From Tribonema minus (Eukaryota > Sar > Xanthophyceae > Tribonematales > Tribonemataceae), in contig JAFCMP010000007.1 of NCBI GenBank assembly GCA_017506865.1, forward strand, positions 248,001 through 312,000: 64,000 nt of DNA. Direction: 5' to 3'. The stretch's first letter is position 1. Each line of letters starts with the position of its first letter. Under the pieces are notes generated by a model, which saw only the letters and a list, made by a program, of their open reading frames with translations, ran no database searches and had not been told where the DNA came from. Shown one piece after another: positions 1 to 12,833 of the stretch. A program made the translations under genes and the position numbers.

Positions 1-4
1 AAAC

Positions 5-605
5 GCAACCAGGTTCCTCACCATATGCGCTTCTCGTACAGCGTCAACAAGTCACGCCCGAGCTTACCAACTTCAACTGCATCTTTTAAAGCGCAACCAG
101 GTGACTCACCACATGCGCGTACAGCGCAAAGAGGTCACGCAAAAGCTCCCTGTTGAGCACTATGACTGCTCCATTTGGCAACTTTGTTTCAGTTGGCATC
201 GCTGTGGCATCGGAACGCTACTGCGCCATAGCCCCAGCTCACTCACCGCAACTGCGTCTCGTAGAGTGCAACCAGGTGACTCGCCATATGCGCGTCTCAT
301 AGAAAGCAAACAGGTCGACAACGAGCTCCCTGTTGAGCACTATGTATTATGCCTGCTCCACTTGGCGACTACGTTTCGCTTGGCATCGCTGTTGCATAGA
401 GTCGCAACTGCGCCGCCGCCACAGCTCGCCAACTTCAACTGCGTCTAGTGCAACCAGGTGTCTGACCATATGCGCGACTTGAAGAGCGCAAGCAGGCAGC
501 GCCCCACCTCATCAACTTCAACTGCATCTTGTTGAGCGCAAACCAGGTGACTCACCATATGCGCGTCTTGTAGAGCGCAAACAGGTCGCGCACGAGCTCC
601 CTGAA
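5..605 (-). repeat. Tandem decayed copies of the PSP1 exon 2 donor edge
   Basis: Four copies of the end of PSP1 exon 2 plus its GTGAGT donor lie downstream of the real one on the minus strand. They start near 5, 91, 266 and 449, and the real exon edge is at 538-605. Each has a plus-strand core of the type CAACCAGGTGACTCACCATA followed by a decayed exon end. Spacings are about 86, 175, 183 and 89 bp, that is one or two units of about 88 bp. The copies read as degenerate versions of the LFALYKTRIW peptide. Confidence 0.8.
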
Positions 606-2647
606 GTCGATGCGCCCATCCGCCTGGAAGTAGAAGGTGAGCTTGTGCCTGTCGTACTGAAACTCCGCATCCATGACCTCCATGGGCAGGCCGCGCTGCA
701 CCACCTTGGCGCGGCAGACCGCTAGGACCCTCTCCTCGTCGGCCATCTTCTCCTGCACAGCCGCCGCCGCAATGCGCGTGACAGAGCGGAAGAGTGGAAT
801 GCGCACAGCAAGATGTCAGCATTTGACACAAAAGTGAATTCATGGGATGAGGTGCCAGTGGTGCCACTGACTCTCCTCGTCCGCCGTCTTCCCGTGCGCC
901 GCCACCGCCAAACGACAAGATGATTTGAGATGCACACTATAAAACGTAAAAATCAGGTCAACTGCCACCTGCACAAAAGAAGTGGATCGCTGCGACACAG
1001 CACAGAATGGAGCAACCGTATGAGATCTGCATCGCCTGCTAGAGCACTGACAGCATGTGGTGCCAGTGTGCTCTAGATAATTGTCCGTTCGCGAGCATCT
1101 GCTGCTGCGTACGCTGTTTCGATGCCTGTGCGGCAGTGGTGTGACTGTTTAGCGCGCATCCATACTTCAACTTCAACTGCAAGTTTAGGTTTCGTGTCTG
1201 TCAAAGCGTCCAGGGACTGACACAGTGCTATGCAACAGGGCAGCAGCAGTCCTTTCTATTGTGGTTGTGAGGTTTGGCAGTGTCAGTCCGCCGCAATATC
1301 TGGTTGAGATCTATCAAACGGGTCAAGAATGAGTCACACAACTAAAAGACCGTCAGCCAATGCTTTAAGAAAAATTCAATCGCATCTTGTATCCTCAGCC
1401 TGTAGACAGCGTGGCTAATACTGCATTTCCCCAGACCAGTTCCTGTGCATGCACGTAGATGCAGCGCACGCAATTCGCAAGCTTCAAATCTACACTTCAT
1501 ATCCCTGAGCTATGAGCCAAGACCCCGATTTAAACGGAAGTTGCCAAGGTGCCAAGGCACCCCGGACACCATCACAACTTGCTGTCAGCGCTGAGCACTG
1601 CCCACTTGCGATTGAAGTTGCGTTCTGGCTACCCTTCGATGGCTTCGTGACAAGGTTTCATAAAGTGAGGATTATGTGCCTCCATCCACAACAGATGGAT
1701 GCCTGACAACTGCTCAGCAATTCCCTCACCTGCATCCCTACTTGAGCGCGCACTTCGTTGCCTTATTGTCACCAACCTGGGCGCTGTCCGCTGCGTCCAC
1801 CAAAACACCAACTTCAACACTGACTTCAACAAAAGCCGACATTGTGTTGTACATGCATGCCCCCGTCACTCAAAGTGCTGAAATTCTTGCAAAAAACGAT
1901 GCAACAGCGCTTCCACTTCTCAGCATGCATATGCCTGGCGACCCTTCCGCTCCCCCGCCACTGCTGCCGCCACCACACCCTGCAACAGCCGCCATCCGCA
2001 GCCAGCGCACCCCCGTCTCATCAACATAACTTCAACCTCAACATACAGCGACATTTTTGAAACCCTCCTCCAGGCAAACCACGCGACCAAACAGACGATC
2101 CATCCATACCTTGAGCACAGCAATCTCCTCACCATAACTTCAACTTGAAGACGTTTACAACACGCACATCCTCTCCCAGGCAACATACGCGACCAACACA
2201 CCATGCATGCCACCCATACCTTGAGCACAGCAATCTCCTCGTCCGTCGCGCCGCGCAGTATGCGCTCCCGCTCGCACCCCCCGACCCCCCCCGCGCCGCC
2301 GCCGCCGCTGCTGCCGCGCCCCGCGTGCCCTGCCGTCGGCGGCCGCAGCGCCGCACCCGCCTCCGGCAGCGGCGCTATCGCCACCACCACCCCCAGATCC
2401 TCCCCCCTATCCGCCTCCACCTTGACGTAGTCGCCGATAGTGAGCGAGCGCTCGCAGCTGCGCGCGAGCAGAAAGGCGCGCGTGCCGCGCTTGAAGCGCA
2501 CTGTGTACGCGTTGCCGTCGCCGGGGTCCTCCGCGATGTCGTACATGTGGCGCCGCGCCGCATCGCCGCCGCCGCCAAAGCCCCCGTCGTAGCTGCGGCG
2601 GTGGTCGTAGCCGCCGCCGCCGTATCCGCCGCCGCCGTAGCCGCCGC

Positions 2648-2679
<32 letters not shown>

Positions 2680-4655
2680 GCGGCGGCGAGGTGCGCCATG
2701 TCGAGCATGCTGAGCCCGTTGTAGCCGGCGGGCAGGCGCATGCCCATGGCCGCCGCCGCCGCCATGGACTGGTTCAGCAGCATGGCGTTGTACAGCATGG
2801 CGGGGTCCTGCGCGTACAGGTTGGCAGCAGCAGCAGCGTCGCTCATCGCGTCCATGCCGCCGCCGCCGCCGCCGTTGCCGTAGCGCAACATATCGTCCGG
2901 CGGCATGCCGTAGCGCAGCTGCTGAGCGCTGCTGCCGCGGCCGCCGCCCGCGGGCCCCGGCAGCGCCCCCATCTGCGGCGAAAAGTGCTGCTGGTACGCC
3001 GCGTGCTGCTGCTGCTGCTGCTGGTGGTGGTGGTGCTGGTAGTGTTGCTGGTGGTGCTGCTGCTGCTGCTGCTGCGGCGGTGCCATGCGCCCCTGGTGCC
3101 GCGGGCTGTACCGCGGGACGTGCTGCTGATGCTGCTGCTGCTGCTGCTGCGCTGCCGCCGCGGCACCTGCGCCGCCCAGCATCCCCCCTCCCCTCCCCCC
3201 TCCCCCGCCTCTGATATCCTCCTCGTACGCGTCATACTCATACGCGCCGCCGCCGCTGCCGCCTGACAACCCCACAGACGTATAAGGCGTCTGGCCGGGC
3301 ATCGCCTGCGGCGGCGACTGCGGCGGCGCATGCGCGCTCGACACCGACGCGAGGCTCGCCAGCGACGCCGATGCAGGTATCCGATTGCGCGCGCTGCCGC
3401 CCGCTGCCGCCGCGCGCTCCCGGCCCAGTTCGTCTAGCGATAGCGCGGAGCCCCCCAGGGCGCCACTGAGGGGGAGTCCCGCAATGAGCGGGGACACTAT
3501 GGGGGTGGGCAGCGGGCTGCGCTGGAGGTGCTGGCGGAACGCGCCGGCGCGCGCCATGTTGAGCCTGTCGAACGACGCCACGAGGTCCGTGTCGCTGCGG
3601 TTGTACACGAGCGACGACGACGATTTGGCGGCGGCGCCGGAGGACGGCGGCACGTCGTTGAGCTGCTGCTGCAGCACGAGGCGCTGCTGCTGCTGCTGCG
3701 CGTGCGCCGCCGCAGCGCGATGCTGCTGCTGCGCTGCCGCCGCGGCTGCCGCCGCCGCCTGCTGCCCGCCCAGCGACCCGGACGACCAGCCCTTGGCGTG
3801 CAGGTTGCCGAGTGCGCCGAGGGCATACTCACTGGGGCCAGCGCTGCGGTGGCTGCCTATGAGCCCCCCGAGATTGCCGGTGGAGGCGGGGTACATGGAG
3901 CTGACGCCGCCGTCCTGGTTAACGCGGTACCTCAACTGTGAAGTTGATGTGGACGCTCCGCTGCCGCCGTCGCCCAGGCCGCCCCGCCCCCAGGACGACG
4001 GCCCCTCCTCCCGCAGCATCTCCTCGCCAGCGCGCACCGCGCCGAGGCCCACCGCATCCGCAAACAGGCTGCTCGGCTCGTCCGAGTGGAAGTTGCTGAC
4101 GCTGATGGAGCGCAGCCCCATGCTGCCGCCGCCGCCGCTGCCGCCGCCGCCGAGGTGGCTGAGGTTGGTCATGGAGCGTGTGCGCGACGCCATGCCCGCT
4201 GACGCATCGCTCATAAAATAGTTGCTGCTGCTGCCAGCGCCGGGTGCGCCGTAATCGCCGCCGCCGCCGCCAATGCCTGCTGAGAAGGAGGGACCGCGGC
4301 TGCGCGGTCTGGCGCCGCTGCTGCCGCCGCCGCCGCCGCCCATTAGGCCCAGCGAGTAGAGCTCGGCAGTAGAGGCGTTGCGCGGGGGCTCGCCGCCGCC
4401 GCCGCCGCCGCCGCCGTCCCCCTGATACCCCCCACCGGCCTGCAGCGGCGGCGACACGCTGTGCTGGTGGCGGCCGTACAGCTGATCTGCGCTATCAAGC
4501 TGCTCGTAGGCGTGGTTAGAGAGGCCGCCACTGCCGGAGCCCTGTCGGGGCCTCGACTGCGATTGCGCAGAGTCGAAGAAGCTGTACCCCCACTGCGAGC
4601 CGCCTGGCAGCCCTGCGCCGCCGCCGCTGCCGCTTGAGCCTTCATCCGAGTTCAT
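556..4655 (-). CDS. PSP1-domain protein with long low-complexity N-terminus (3' end outside window)
   Basis: Exon 1 is 4655-2220 (812 codons, ends CTCAAG|GTATGG). Exon 2 is 752-556 (acceptor GTGCAG, donor ATATG|GTGAGT). At least one more exon must lie beyond the left edge, because the last exon ends in phase 2. Roughly the first 700 residues are Gly, Ser, Ala, Gln and His rich, with long Q/H tracts around residues 500-560, and look disordered. The C-terminal PSP1 domain begins near residue 708 (VRFKRGTRAF, then GDYVKVEADRGEDLGVV, then ERILRGATDEEIAVLK). It continues across the intron into the second half of the domain (GLPMEVMDAEFQYDR, KLTFYF, IDFRELVRDLF, YKTRIW), which is what fixes the splice. 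PSP1 domains occur in yeast Psp1 and bacterial RicT/YaaT; the molecular role in algae is not clear. A Gly-rich insertion interrupts the domain around residues 775-795. The domain assignment is strong and the N-terminal gene model is moderate. Confidence 0.8.
2100..2250 (-). repeat. Duplicated donor edge of PSP1 exon 1
   Basis: The exon 1 end and donor (minus strand GAGATTGCTGTGCTCAAG|GTATGG) occurs at 2250-2210 and again at 2137-2100, about 110 bp further into the intron. The copy keeps the GTATGG donor. Its exon-derived part then changes abruptly into TTCAAC-rich intron sequence. Confidence 0.8.
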
Positions 4656-5568
4656 GGGTGCGTTCTAATGCCGCGTACACGATTGTAGCATTTCCTTCTC
4701 GCTGAACCCAGACCAACGCAGTTCCGGTGTCTATCTACTGTAAGCGGCGGTCTATGCCCGGCGGCTGCAGCTGAAAATAGCGCTGCAGGGAATGGGCAAA
4801 ACAGCGGTCAATTCAAAGCGTGAGCGGCGAAGTTGCATAGCATAATGGGGCGATTGTCGCCTAAGATTGTCGCCTGAGGCAAGCACCATACACCATGCAG
4901 CTTGATGGACGACACTGTGAGTGCTGGCTGTGCTGGCGAGCTGACTTGCTTGCAAAAAAACATGCACATGCGTCTGTGAATCCATCTCAAGCTCCAGAGA
5001 TCCACCCAAGCAGCCGCACCGCAGGAGTATTAGCATATTTACCTTGTCCGGAGCCTTGACGGTGGCAGGTTGCTGACACTGCTGACTGACCGCAGCGCGA
5101 AGCTTGACTGAGTCGATCGAAATCGATGCACGCACTTGCCCAAAGCGCGAGAGTACGTTGCGCACCTGCGGGCCTGCTCGTGCAACCCTTACGCTAGTAA
5201 TGTGCCCAATGAAAGCTTCACACTACACAACGGCTAGCTCCCTAGCGTGTCTGATTTAACGTCGGCCAGGTGTTCAGCTTGTTCCGAGCTCCGAAGAGAA
5301 CTGAAACACCAAGACCGTGTCATGCATGTATGCGCAAACCAATGTGTGACAAAGGATCAGTGAAGATAAAGAGCACTGCTAACCTGAACAGTGCCAGAAC
5401 GTGTGCACAATCTCACAAAGCCTTGCCAACTCGCAAGATTTGCCTGCACTCCAAACAGGCATCACACAGCAGTGGACAACCGCACTTAATCAATCAACCA
5501 GAGAGTATCAAAATGTGATTGTCTTCAGGTGACCCGCTGACTGGCAAGCGCGCAACGCGCGACGCGCG
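4656..5568. other. Intergenic, no gene seen
   Basis: This stretch lies between the PSP1 start and the SDR stop. Short open frames here have no recognisable family, splice structure or codon pattern. The PSP1 promoter should lie in its left part. No TATA box or other element stood out. Confidence 0.5.
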
Positions 5569-7751
5569 CTACGTCTGGTCGCGTGGCTCTATCATGATCT
5601 CGTTCACGGCAACGTGCGGCGGCGCCGTCACCGCATACAGCACGGCCCCGGCGACGTCGCTCGGCTGCAGCACCGCATTCACATCCGCGCCGACGCCGAT
5701 GCGCACGCCTATCGCCACGCCAATCGCCGCCGCCGTCGCCGCGTCCGTGTTATTAACCACCAGATCTGTGGACACGTCGCCCGGCTGTATCGTGGTGACG
5801 CGCACGCCCGTGCCTACGACTTCGCGCCTGAGCCCCTCGCTGAGCGCTTCCACAAAAAACTTGGTGCCGCTATAGACGGCGAGCGCGGGGAAGACGCGCC
5901 GCCCCGCGTCCGAGCTGATGTTCACAATGTGCCCGGAGCCTGCGTGTGCGCGGGGGGGGGAGGAGCGGAAGGGGGGACACGCGTACGTGTTAGTACTGTA
6001 CTTCAAAGTATATGCATGTTGGTGATTGAAGCTGCTAGCGGGCAGGTTATGGCCAAAGCTGAGTTGCGCATGGTGCCCAGACGCAAGGTGTCCTGATTGG
6101 TGCTGAGGCATGGTCAATCATGTGGTTGAGTTGTCTATGCGGCTGCGTTTGGTAGGTTAGGCACAGTAGGGCGCGATTGGAACAGCAATTCTCAGGCCAT
6201 AGCAGGTGGGGGCGAGCACTGCTGCTGCATGCGCCCCTGCACCGTGGTTGCTGCAAGCGTGCGTGGTCTGCACTCAGTAACAGCAAATCTTAAGCCACAG
6301 CTGCAGCAGGTGCTCACGGACTAGAAGGCGAGCACTGCTGCTGCATCGTGGTTGCTGCAGGCGTGCGTGGTCTGCACTCAGTGACGATGAGCAGGCAGTA
6401 GGTGCAGCGCAGTAGAGCATAGCGCCAGTGCCTTCGGATGCAGCTGGTGAACGGCATGTGAGGATGAAGATAATGGCACACACTTTAGTGAGATTAGGCA
6501 AGTGCCAGGATACGATACACGTGAGGTGACAAGTGAGGTGACAAGGGTGCATGAAGCTTGTCGCACTTAATGAAGCCCAAAACCTGCTGTTATTGTTATT
6601 GTGCAAAGCAGTCTGCTTCACTGCCTTTGTCAAGCCAGTGGGCGCAGCTGCAACGATGGTGCAATACGCCAATGCAAATACCAGCAACAACATAATGCTT
6701 AATGGTTAGAACTTGTATACAAGCACAGAATCCAGTGCGTGTCAAATGACTGAGACTGTTTTCTTTCATAAATTCAATTGTACCTGACTTCAAGAAGTTA
6801 TGGCTTACACATCGTCAGCGCAACTTGCTGGTCTCCGCGTAGCAGTTGCAACTGTTCAACTTTAACATCACAGCTTCAATGATTCCCCATCGATCATGGG
6901 AGACGCTGTACAAACAGCCCAATGGTTGTATGACCTTGCAAGTGACTACATTTGCGATGACACCGAACACAATAGATGGTCACCGCTCAGTAGGCAGCAA
7001 AAGGCTTCTTATAAGCGATGAAGCCATGCCAGATGACCGAGGCGCTGTCACAACAACCTGCTGCCCTTGCAACACTGTCCTATTCAAAGTTTGGCAGCTG
7101 TCATGAATCGGCTGGCAAAACTGCATGCAACTCTTCATTACCAGCTCTACAACAATGTCACATGGCACAAGTGCGTGCAACTTCAGGTTTGCAGCTTTAC
7201 ATCCATGCCACAATGAATGAGACACCTTACCCCGATCTATCATCCCTTTCAGCACCGCCCCCACTCCGTTCATGACGCCCTTGCAGTTCACATCCACCAT
7301 ATGTTCCCACTCGTCCTCGCGCAGGTGTGCCATGTGCGTGAAGTACATCACTCCCGCGTTGTTGACCTGTTGAGAGAGCGCAAATGCAGCAGGCGGTTTA
7401 GTTGTCTGTCGCATTGGCATGTACTGTAACCTGCTGTTGCTTGCCATGGGCGAACATGAACTCAGCCTACCAGCTCTTGCTCACCATTATGTCCACTGGC
7501 CCCAGCGCTGCCTCCGCCGCGCTGACAAATCCTTTGACCTCGCTTCTGCGTGTGACATCCGTGGTATGCACCAGCACATTGCAGCCCTGGACCTGGCTCT
7601 CTATGTTGGCTTTTACTCGGGCCAACTGATCCTCGCGTCTTGCACAGATGGCCACCTTGGCCCCTGCGCCAGCCAGCGCCAGGGCTATAGCTTCACCAAT
7701 GCCACCGGACGCTCCGGTAACGCACGCCACTTTGCCCTGCAGAGGCACCAT
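5569..7751 (-). CDS. Classical short-chain dehydrogenase/reductase (SDR)
   Basis: The exons are 7751-7485, 7366-7231 and 5939-5569, giving about 257 aa, the usual size of a classical SDR. The Rossmann glycine motif TGASGGIG lies at residues 12-19. NNAG (about 91-94) is restored exactly across intron 1 (GACATAATG|GTGAGC, then CAACAG|GTCAACAAC). The catalytic set is Ser in NISSDAG (about 143), Tyr157 and Lys161 (YSGTK). Intron 2 joins in phase 1 (CGGG|GTAAGG to ACGCAG|GCTCCGGG) to give RGSGHIVNIS. It should be an NAD(P)-dependent oxidoreductase; the substrate is unknown. The start at MVPLQGKVACVTG was chosen because it is canonical for the family. An in-frame ATG at 7874 would add 41 residues of less convincing sequence. 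A small I/V-G repeat (GVAIGVRIGVGAD) follows the active-site helix and is unusual. Confidence 0.85.
6200..6390. repeat. Tandem repeat inside SDR intron 2
   Basis: Two copies share GCGAGCACTGCTGCTGCAT, a GTGGTTGCTGCA core and GCGTGCGTGGTCTGCACTCAGT. They lie at about 6212-6280 and 6330-6383. The GAGCACTGCTG word also recurs in other introns of the window, for example in the EamA gene. Confidence 0.7.
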
Positions 7752-7973
7752 GGCTGCAAAATCTGAAGCATGCACAGTACTCACACCTTCAAGTCTGGTG
7801 ACACTCCATCGATTGAAGTTGTGCAATTTTGATGTGGCGTGTTTTGGGCCAGACAAGATGCAGACCAGAGCCATGAAAAGGACGCTTCGCGCAGCAACGA
7901 ACCCACTGCTCAATCCACCGCTCGCTCAGCACATTTTGGCGTTTCTCCGCCCAAGTCTCATGATCAGGAGTAC

Positions 7974-9160
7974 ATGCCGTCTTTCAGAGCCGCTACTGAG
8001 GCTCACGAGGCCGAGCGCAAGCACCACACAGTGGCCGCAGATGCGGTTGCTGATGTCAAGCTCATTAAGTGGGCGGTGGGCAACGGTCTTGCCCCTTCTC
8101 TGGCGCATGAGTCTTGCATCCACTGCGGCGACCTTCAAGGCTTGCTCAGGCTTCGCTCGGTCTTTGACCTGCCTATGGGTGCTGGTCACTGTCTGTGGGA
8201 TGCACGTGGCGGACACCTTGAGATGCTGCAGTGGGCGCGAGCCAACGAGTGTTTCTGGTACGAGCAAACATGCGCGGAAGCTGCAGGCGGAGGGCATCTG
8301 GAGGTGCTGCAGTGGGCTCGTGCGAACGGGTGCCCCTGGGATGAGCGGACGTGCACATACGCAGCACGCGGAGGGCATCTGGAGGTGCTGCAGTGGGCTC
8401 GCGCTAACGGGTGCCGCTGGGACAACACCACATGCTACACCGCTGCAAGCGGAGGCCATTTGGAGGTACTGCAGTGGGCTCGTTCCAATGGGTGTCCTTG
8501 GGACAGTCCGTATGCAGCACTGGTGCACGGCACGGACACTTCGAGGTGCTGCAGTGGGCATGAGCCAATGAGTGCCCTTGGAAGGAAGGTGTATGCCGAT
8601 GTGCTGCAGCAAATGGGCGTTTGCAAATGTTGCAGTGGGCCCACGCCAATGGGTGCCCCTGGGATCAGGAGGTGTGTCACATAGCTGCGACGCGAGGAGA
8701 CCTCGCCATGTTGCAGTGGGCTCGCGCTAACGGGTGCCCCTGGGGCACGCCCATGTGCATTTTCTCTGCAGACGCTGGCCATCTGGAGGTCCTCCAATGG
8801 GCATGCGCAAACGGTCGCCCATGGAACTCCGCGACCTGCAGCGCTGCCGCACGCGCAGGCCACCTGGACATTCTCCAGTGGGCGCGCGCAAACGGGTGCC
8901 CATGGGATGAGGAGACTTGTAGCCAAGCCGCTCAAGCAGGTCACCTCGAACTCCTCAAGTGGGCTCACGCCAGCGGGTGTCCATGGGATTGCAGGACTTG
9001 CACCGAGGCAGCGCGCGGGGGCCACCTGGAGCTGCTTCAGTGGGCTCACACGAATGGGTGCCGCTGGAACGTGGAGACCTTCAGGGCGGCGGCGCGGTGT
9101 CGTGATGCCGCGGTGCTGCGCTGGGTGCAAGCCCATGGGTGCCCATCCCACCGAGCGTGA
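7974..9160 (+). pseudogene. Ankyrin-type 27-residue repeat protein, frameshifted and with a stop
   Basis: About twelve units of 27 residues (81 bp) run from about 8205 to 9160, with consensus GGHLEVLQWARANGCPWDE then TCxxAA. This is the divergent ankyrin-like repeat often expanded in algal and protist genomes. The array changes frame near 8508-8510, where WDS-P runs into VCSTGARHGHFEVLQWA only if one base is missing. In the new frame a TGA at 8561-8563 replaces the usual codon after QWA, most simply a CGA to TGA change. Downstream units (NGRLQMLQWAHANGCPWDQ onward) are intact to the stop at 9160. The start is uncertain: ATG 7974 is in the frame of the first repeats. An ATG at 7873 in another frame gives a leader (QHILAFLRPSL) resembling the N-termini of this family, so a further frameshift is possible. 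The gene is head to head with the SDR gene. Confidence 0.8.
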
Positions 9161-12100
9161 AACAATCTCAGGTAAACGCTCGCATGTCTCAAGCAGTTGT
9201 CATGCAGTACTCGAAAGGTGTTCATTAAGGCATTCCGTTTATGTACTTCTATGCTATTGTATGATAGAGCTCACACACTGTTGAGCATGTCATGGCTGCA
9301 AAGGTGATGGAACACAATGGCATCGGCAGGGCGGCCACAGGCTCTCATTGTTGCTGTGATTGCCTACCATTGCGCCATGCGCACGTCTGACTGCTTGCTG
9401 TACTGCCTATAGATTGGCTCATCAAGGTTTATGCAATCGCAAGTGGATGCACAGGCACTAGTCAGGCATGTAGCATGTAGTCATACAATGCTGCCCCCTA
9501 CAAAGAGCATTTTCGGATGAGCGGATGTATGCAGCTTAGGGTGTATGCAGCTTCAGATGGCAGTGATGACTTGGCTGCACCACACTCACACCTTACTGTT
9601 GCATGGTGCGCTGCAGTCACCTTTTCATTTTCTTCCTTCCGCGTCCACCCTTGTTTATGCCTTTGTCGCCTTGAAGTTGCTGTCGTATCTGCACCAGGTG
9701 TACAACGCCCCCAAGTACACGCTCTTGTGTAAACTTCCGAGAAGGGGGCAGCGGATTTGGTGCGATTGCTGATGCATGCGCACGCCGCTGCTTGTGCTGC
9801 CAGTGAAGCAAGATGGTCATCGTGCAGATGAAGAGCAGGTGAACGGACGAATTTGCCTTGAAAGTGTGCTTCATGCTCTGGAACATCATCAATAATGTAT
9901 TCACACACAGGCTGAACAGGCAAGAATCGTGAAATGCATGCATCAGACAGGTCAAGCAGTCATTGTCTTAACTTGAAAATTTTGATATGCTGCAACTGAG
10001 TGAGACTGCAGTAGCTTTGTGTATCGTTTTGGAATCCGTAGAGGCATGTGCAACTCGGCTTACTTTGAACACACCTTGGTCTGTGTTGCCTTTATTCAGC
10101 TTCTGCAGCCACACCACTGCATTGATGGGTTTAGTGCAACCATCGATATCCACATAATGCATGTGCAGCTCGCACAGTGTCCTGGCACACCTGCAGCAAG
10201 TATTTCCCACGCATGAGCTCTCGGTGCTTCAGATGCAGCTGGTTGAAGGGGGGGGGGAGCAAGGGTAAACTTAGTTACGTTGACGATTGATGTGCTGCTT
10301 GTTGTCTGCAGGCGGATTCATCGTACGTCCAAACGAAGAACAGCAAGCTTCAGCTTCATCCGAGTGCAGTGACAACCTCCCTGTGGACATTGCCACAGTG
10401 CTCAGCAGCTGCTAGCACCACGTCACCACCAAGTCTCTAGTACTTCAAACGAGGTAATTGATGATCCGGTACTGTTCAGCGGCCTCTTCTGAGCGGTGTG
10501 GGTATGCAGTGTCGACAGTATTTGGTTTTTTGCAAAGCAGGCGCTGGGTTCACTGCTTTCTACTGATTGGGACAGGGGGTCCAAGCCCTAGGTGCAAGCT
10601 CTCAAGTTCAAGCCCTATGTGGAGCGTCACCTCATCAGCCCTATCTGTAAAATGCCAGTTCTCTCTTCTCTGCCCCAGCCAGAGCAAGCACTGCTGTTGT
10701 GGCCCCCACCACCACCAATCAACCAGTGTCGGCCTTTCTGCTCTTCTGCTGTTCACCTGCGACCCCCATCCACGTCGCTGCCAATGCAAGCGCCAAATCA
10801 GGTACTGTGGCGTCATTTTAAAAGCAATGCTATGCTGGACCTTGTAGAATGGGGACAGATCCAATCATTTGTGTACAGTCTCAGGCTGTGGAAATAGCTG
10901 CAGCTCGCAGGTGGATTACAGCTGCACAGTGTGAATGCATCATGCTGCATGCCACAGAACCAGCGAAGCGTCACTACTGCATGACACATTGGCCATTCAA
11001 GCACTTCCAGTTTGTTTGCAGCACTGTGACTACGCACTGGCTGTCTTGTCGTCCGCATTGTTTGAGTTGCTGCTGCCATCCATCGTCATGTTGGCTACGC
11101 ATACATGGCAAATGCTTAAAGCACAAATGTCGCTCTCATGCATGTGGTGCAAGTATTGACTGCAGTATGTAGAGCGCGCAGTCGCATGGGGCTTATGTGT
11201 GCATCCGCACGCAGAGTGCCATGGCCCTGGGGCAAACTTCAAGACCACGTGACTGTGTTTAAAGGTTGGCGATGTGCTGCGGGGTAATTATATTGAAGTA
11301 AGATGTTGACAAATCAGCTGACTTGCAGATTTGTGTCCGACAGTGCCTATGGTGAGGTAGTGGAGTAACATCAAAGCTTGCACGTAAAATCATCCAGCAA
11401 CATGCTTGTGCATAATGTCGGCTCCAGCAGCACCATTCACATGTAAACGAGTATAACATTATGAGCATCATCGGCGCTGCTCACAACTTCTCCATGAACT
11501 ACAGCAACACAACGTGCCATGTTCAGACATCATGACAGAAGAGCAACAACTGAAAAGTAAATGTTTTGAACGGCGACCAAGGCTACACCTCAAATGTCAC
11601 GCATGCTGAACTGTGTTGACATGCAATGTGCATGTGTGGAAAACCTGGGTCTATCAACCTGCTGACGCTGGAGCAGATGCACAAAAAAATATCAGTGACC
11701 TTGTAGACTACCAATAGCATGCCCTCCACTTGGCATGGGCCTCCTGAAGGCCTGATAGACTGAAATCATAAGCAAGTGAGCAGGTCGAAATCCACAAATT
11801 GAATTAGCTTGTAAACTGCCGATGGTCCAGCCGGCACGTCTAGGACAGCAGATGACATTGGCACGTGTCGCCCGACTCGGCCTTGCGCCATGTCAGATGA
11901 CTGAAGGTAACACGAGAACATACAACCGCAAGGGCTCATGACAGCCAATACTCACAACCCAACGTTGTGTGGGATGAGCCTGCTGAGCATCAGATGACGA
12001 CAGTTCAACGTCAGGCCATCTTTCAATGAAGTGACAGTTTGAAGAGACAGTTCAAGGCTGCAGCTGGTTCAGTCGTCCAAAATGTGTCACTGATATTGAG

Positions 12101-12778
12101 TTCCTGCTTCCTCGGCATAAACCCTCCAACGCATGGCACAGCTGCAAACATACCTCCCCGCAACAACTCCTGGGCATCATCACATGTACACTCGTTATGA
12201 ACACGGCTGCAGATCTAGCCCTTGAAGATTGTGCTTGCACTGTGTAACACTTGACTGCCTGCCCTGTTTGCTCGCGCTCAACAAACTGCATGGAAGCTGC
12301 CATCATGATCACCAACAGCGGTCACCAATTGGAGTGCTGCTGACGCGCACTTTGAGGGGCAGGTACAGCGATCATTGCCTAGAAGCAATGCGAAGTCAAC
12401 TCGCACTGAGTTGCTGCTGCTGTCGCCTCTACACAGCCAACACCCGCAGGCAGACTGGTTGCGGATGAACGACCTGAGCTGTCTCTTACCTCACACGCTT
12501 AGTCCAATAACAATGATAGAGACAGCACAGGCTGTGCCTGTACAATGTTGCTGTCCGAAGTGTTCTGGCGCTGTGCAAACGTCAGGACAACCCCTTCGTG
12601 TGGCAGCGCGCATACACCTGCCATCCATATACCCCTGGGGAGGGGGGGGCAGAAAACCACAAATCATAAAGTGCCTGTGTCACGCTAGCCTCTGCCAGCG
12701 CGCTCCCTCCACTGCCGCTGCCGCTGCTGCTGCTGCGGTGTGCGCCGCTCCTGCTGCCGCCGCTGCTGAGCGGCGGCG
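9161..12778. other. Gene-free convergent spacer
   Basis: This 3.6-kb stretch separates the 3' ends of the ankyrin and R3H genes. The many short open frames show no family motif or splice continuity. Scattered TTCAAG/TTGAAG words are present. Nothing else was recognised. Confidence 0.5.
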
Positions 12779-12802
12779 TCACGCTTTCACCAGTATACGG
12801 CT

Positions 12803-12833
<31 letters not shown>

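Noticed and set aside
2145-3266. Long plus-strand open frame over the PSP1 exon
   Set aside because: It is the antisense shadow of GGN/CAG-rich codons of PSP1 exon 1; poly-Ala/Leu composition and no domain.
7752-7913. N-terminal extension of the SDR
   Set aside because: Starts further upstream give a protein longer than the family norm and include GAAGTTG-word sequence; the upstream-most frame start is TTG.
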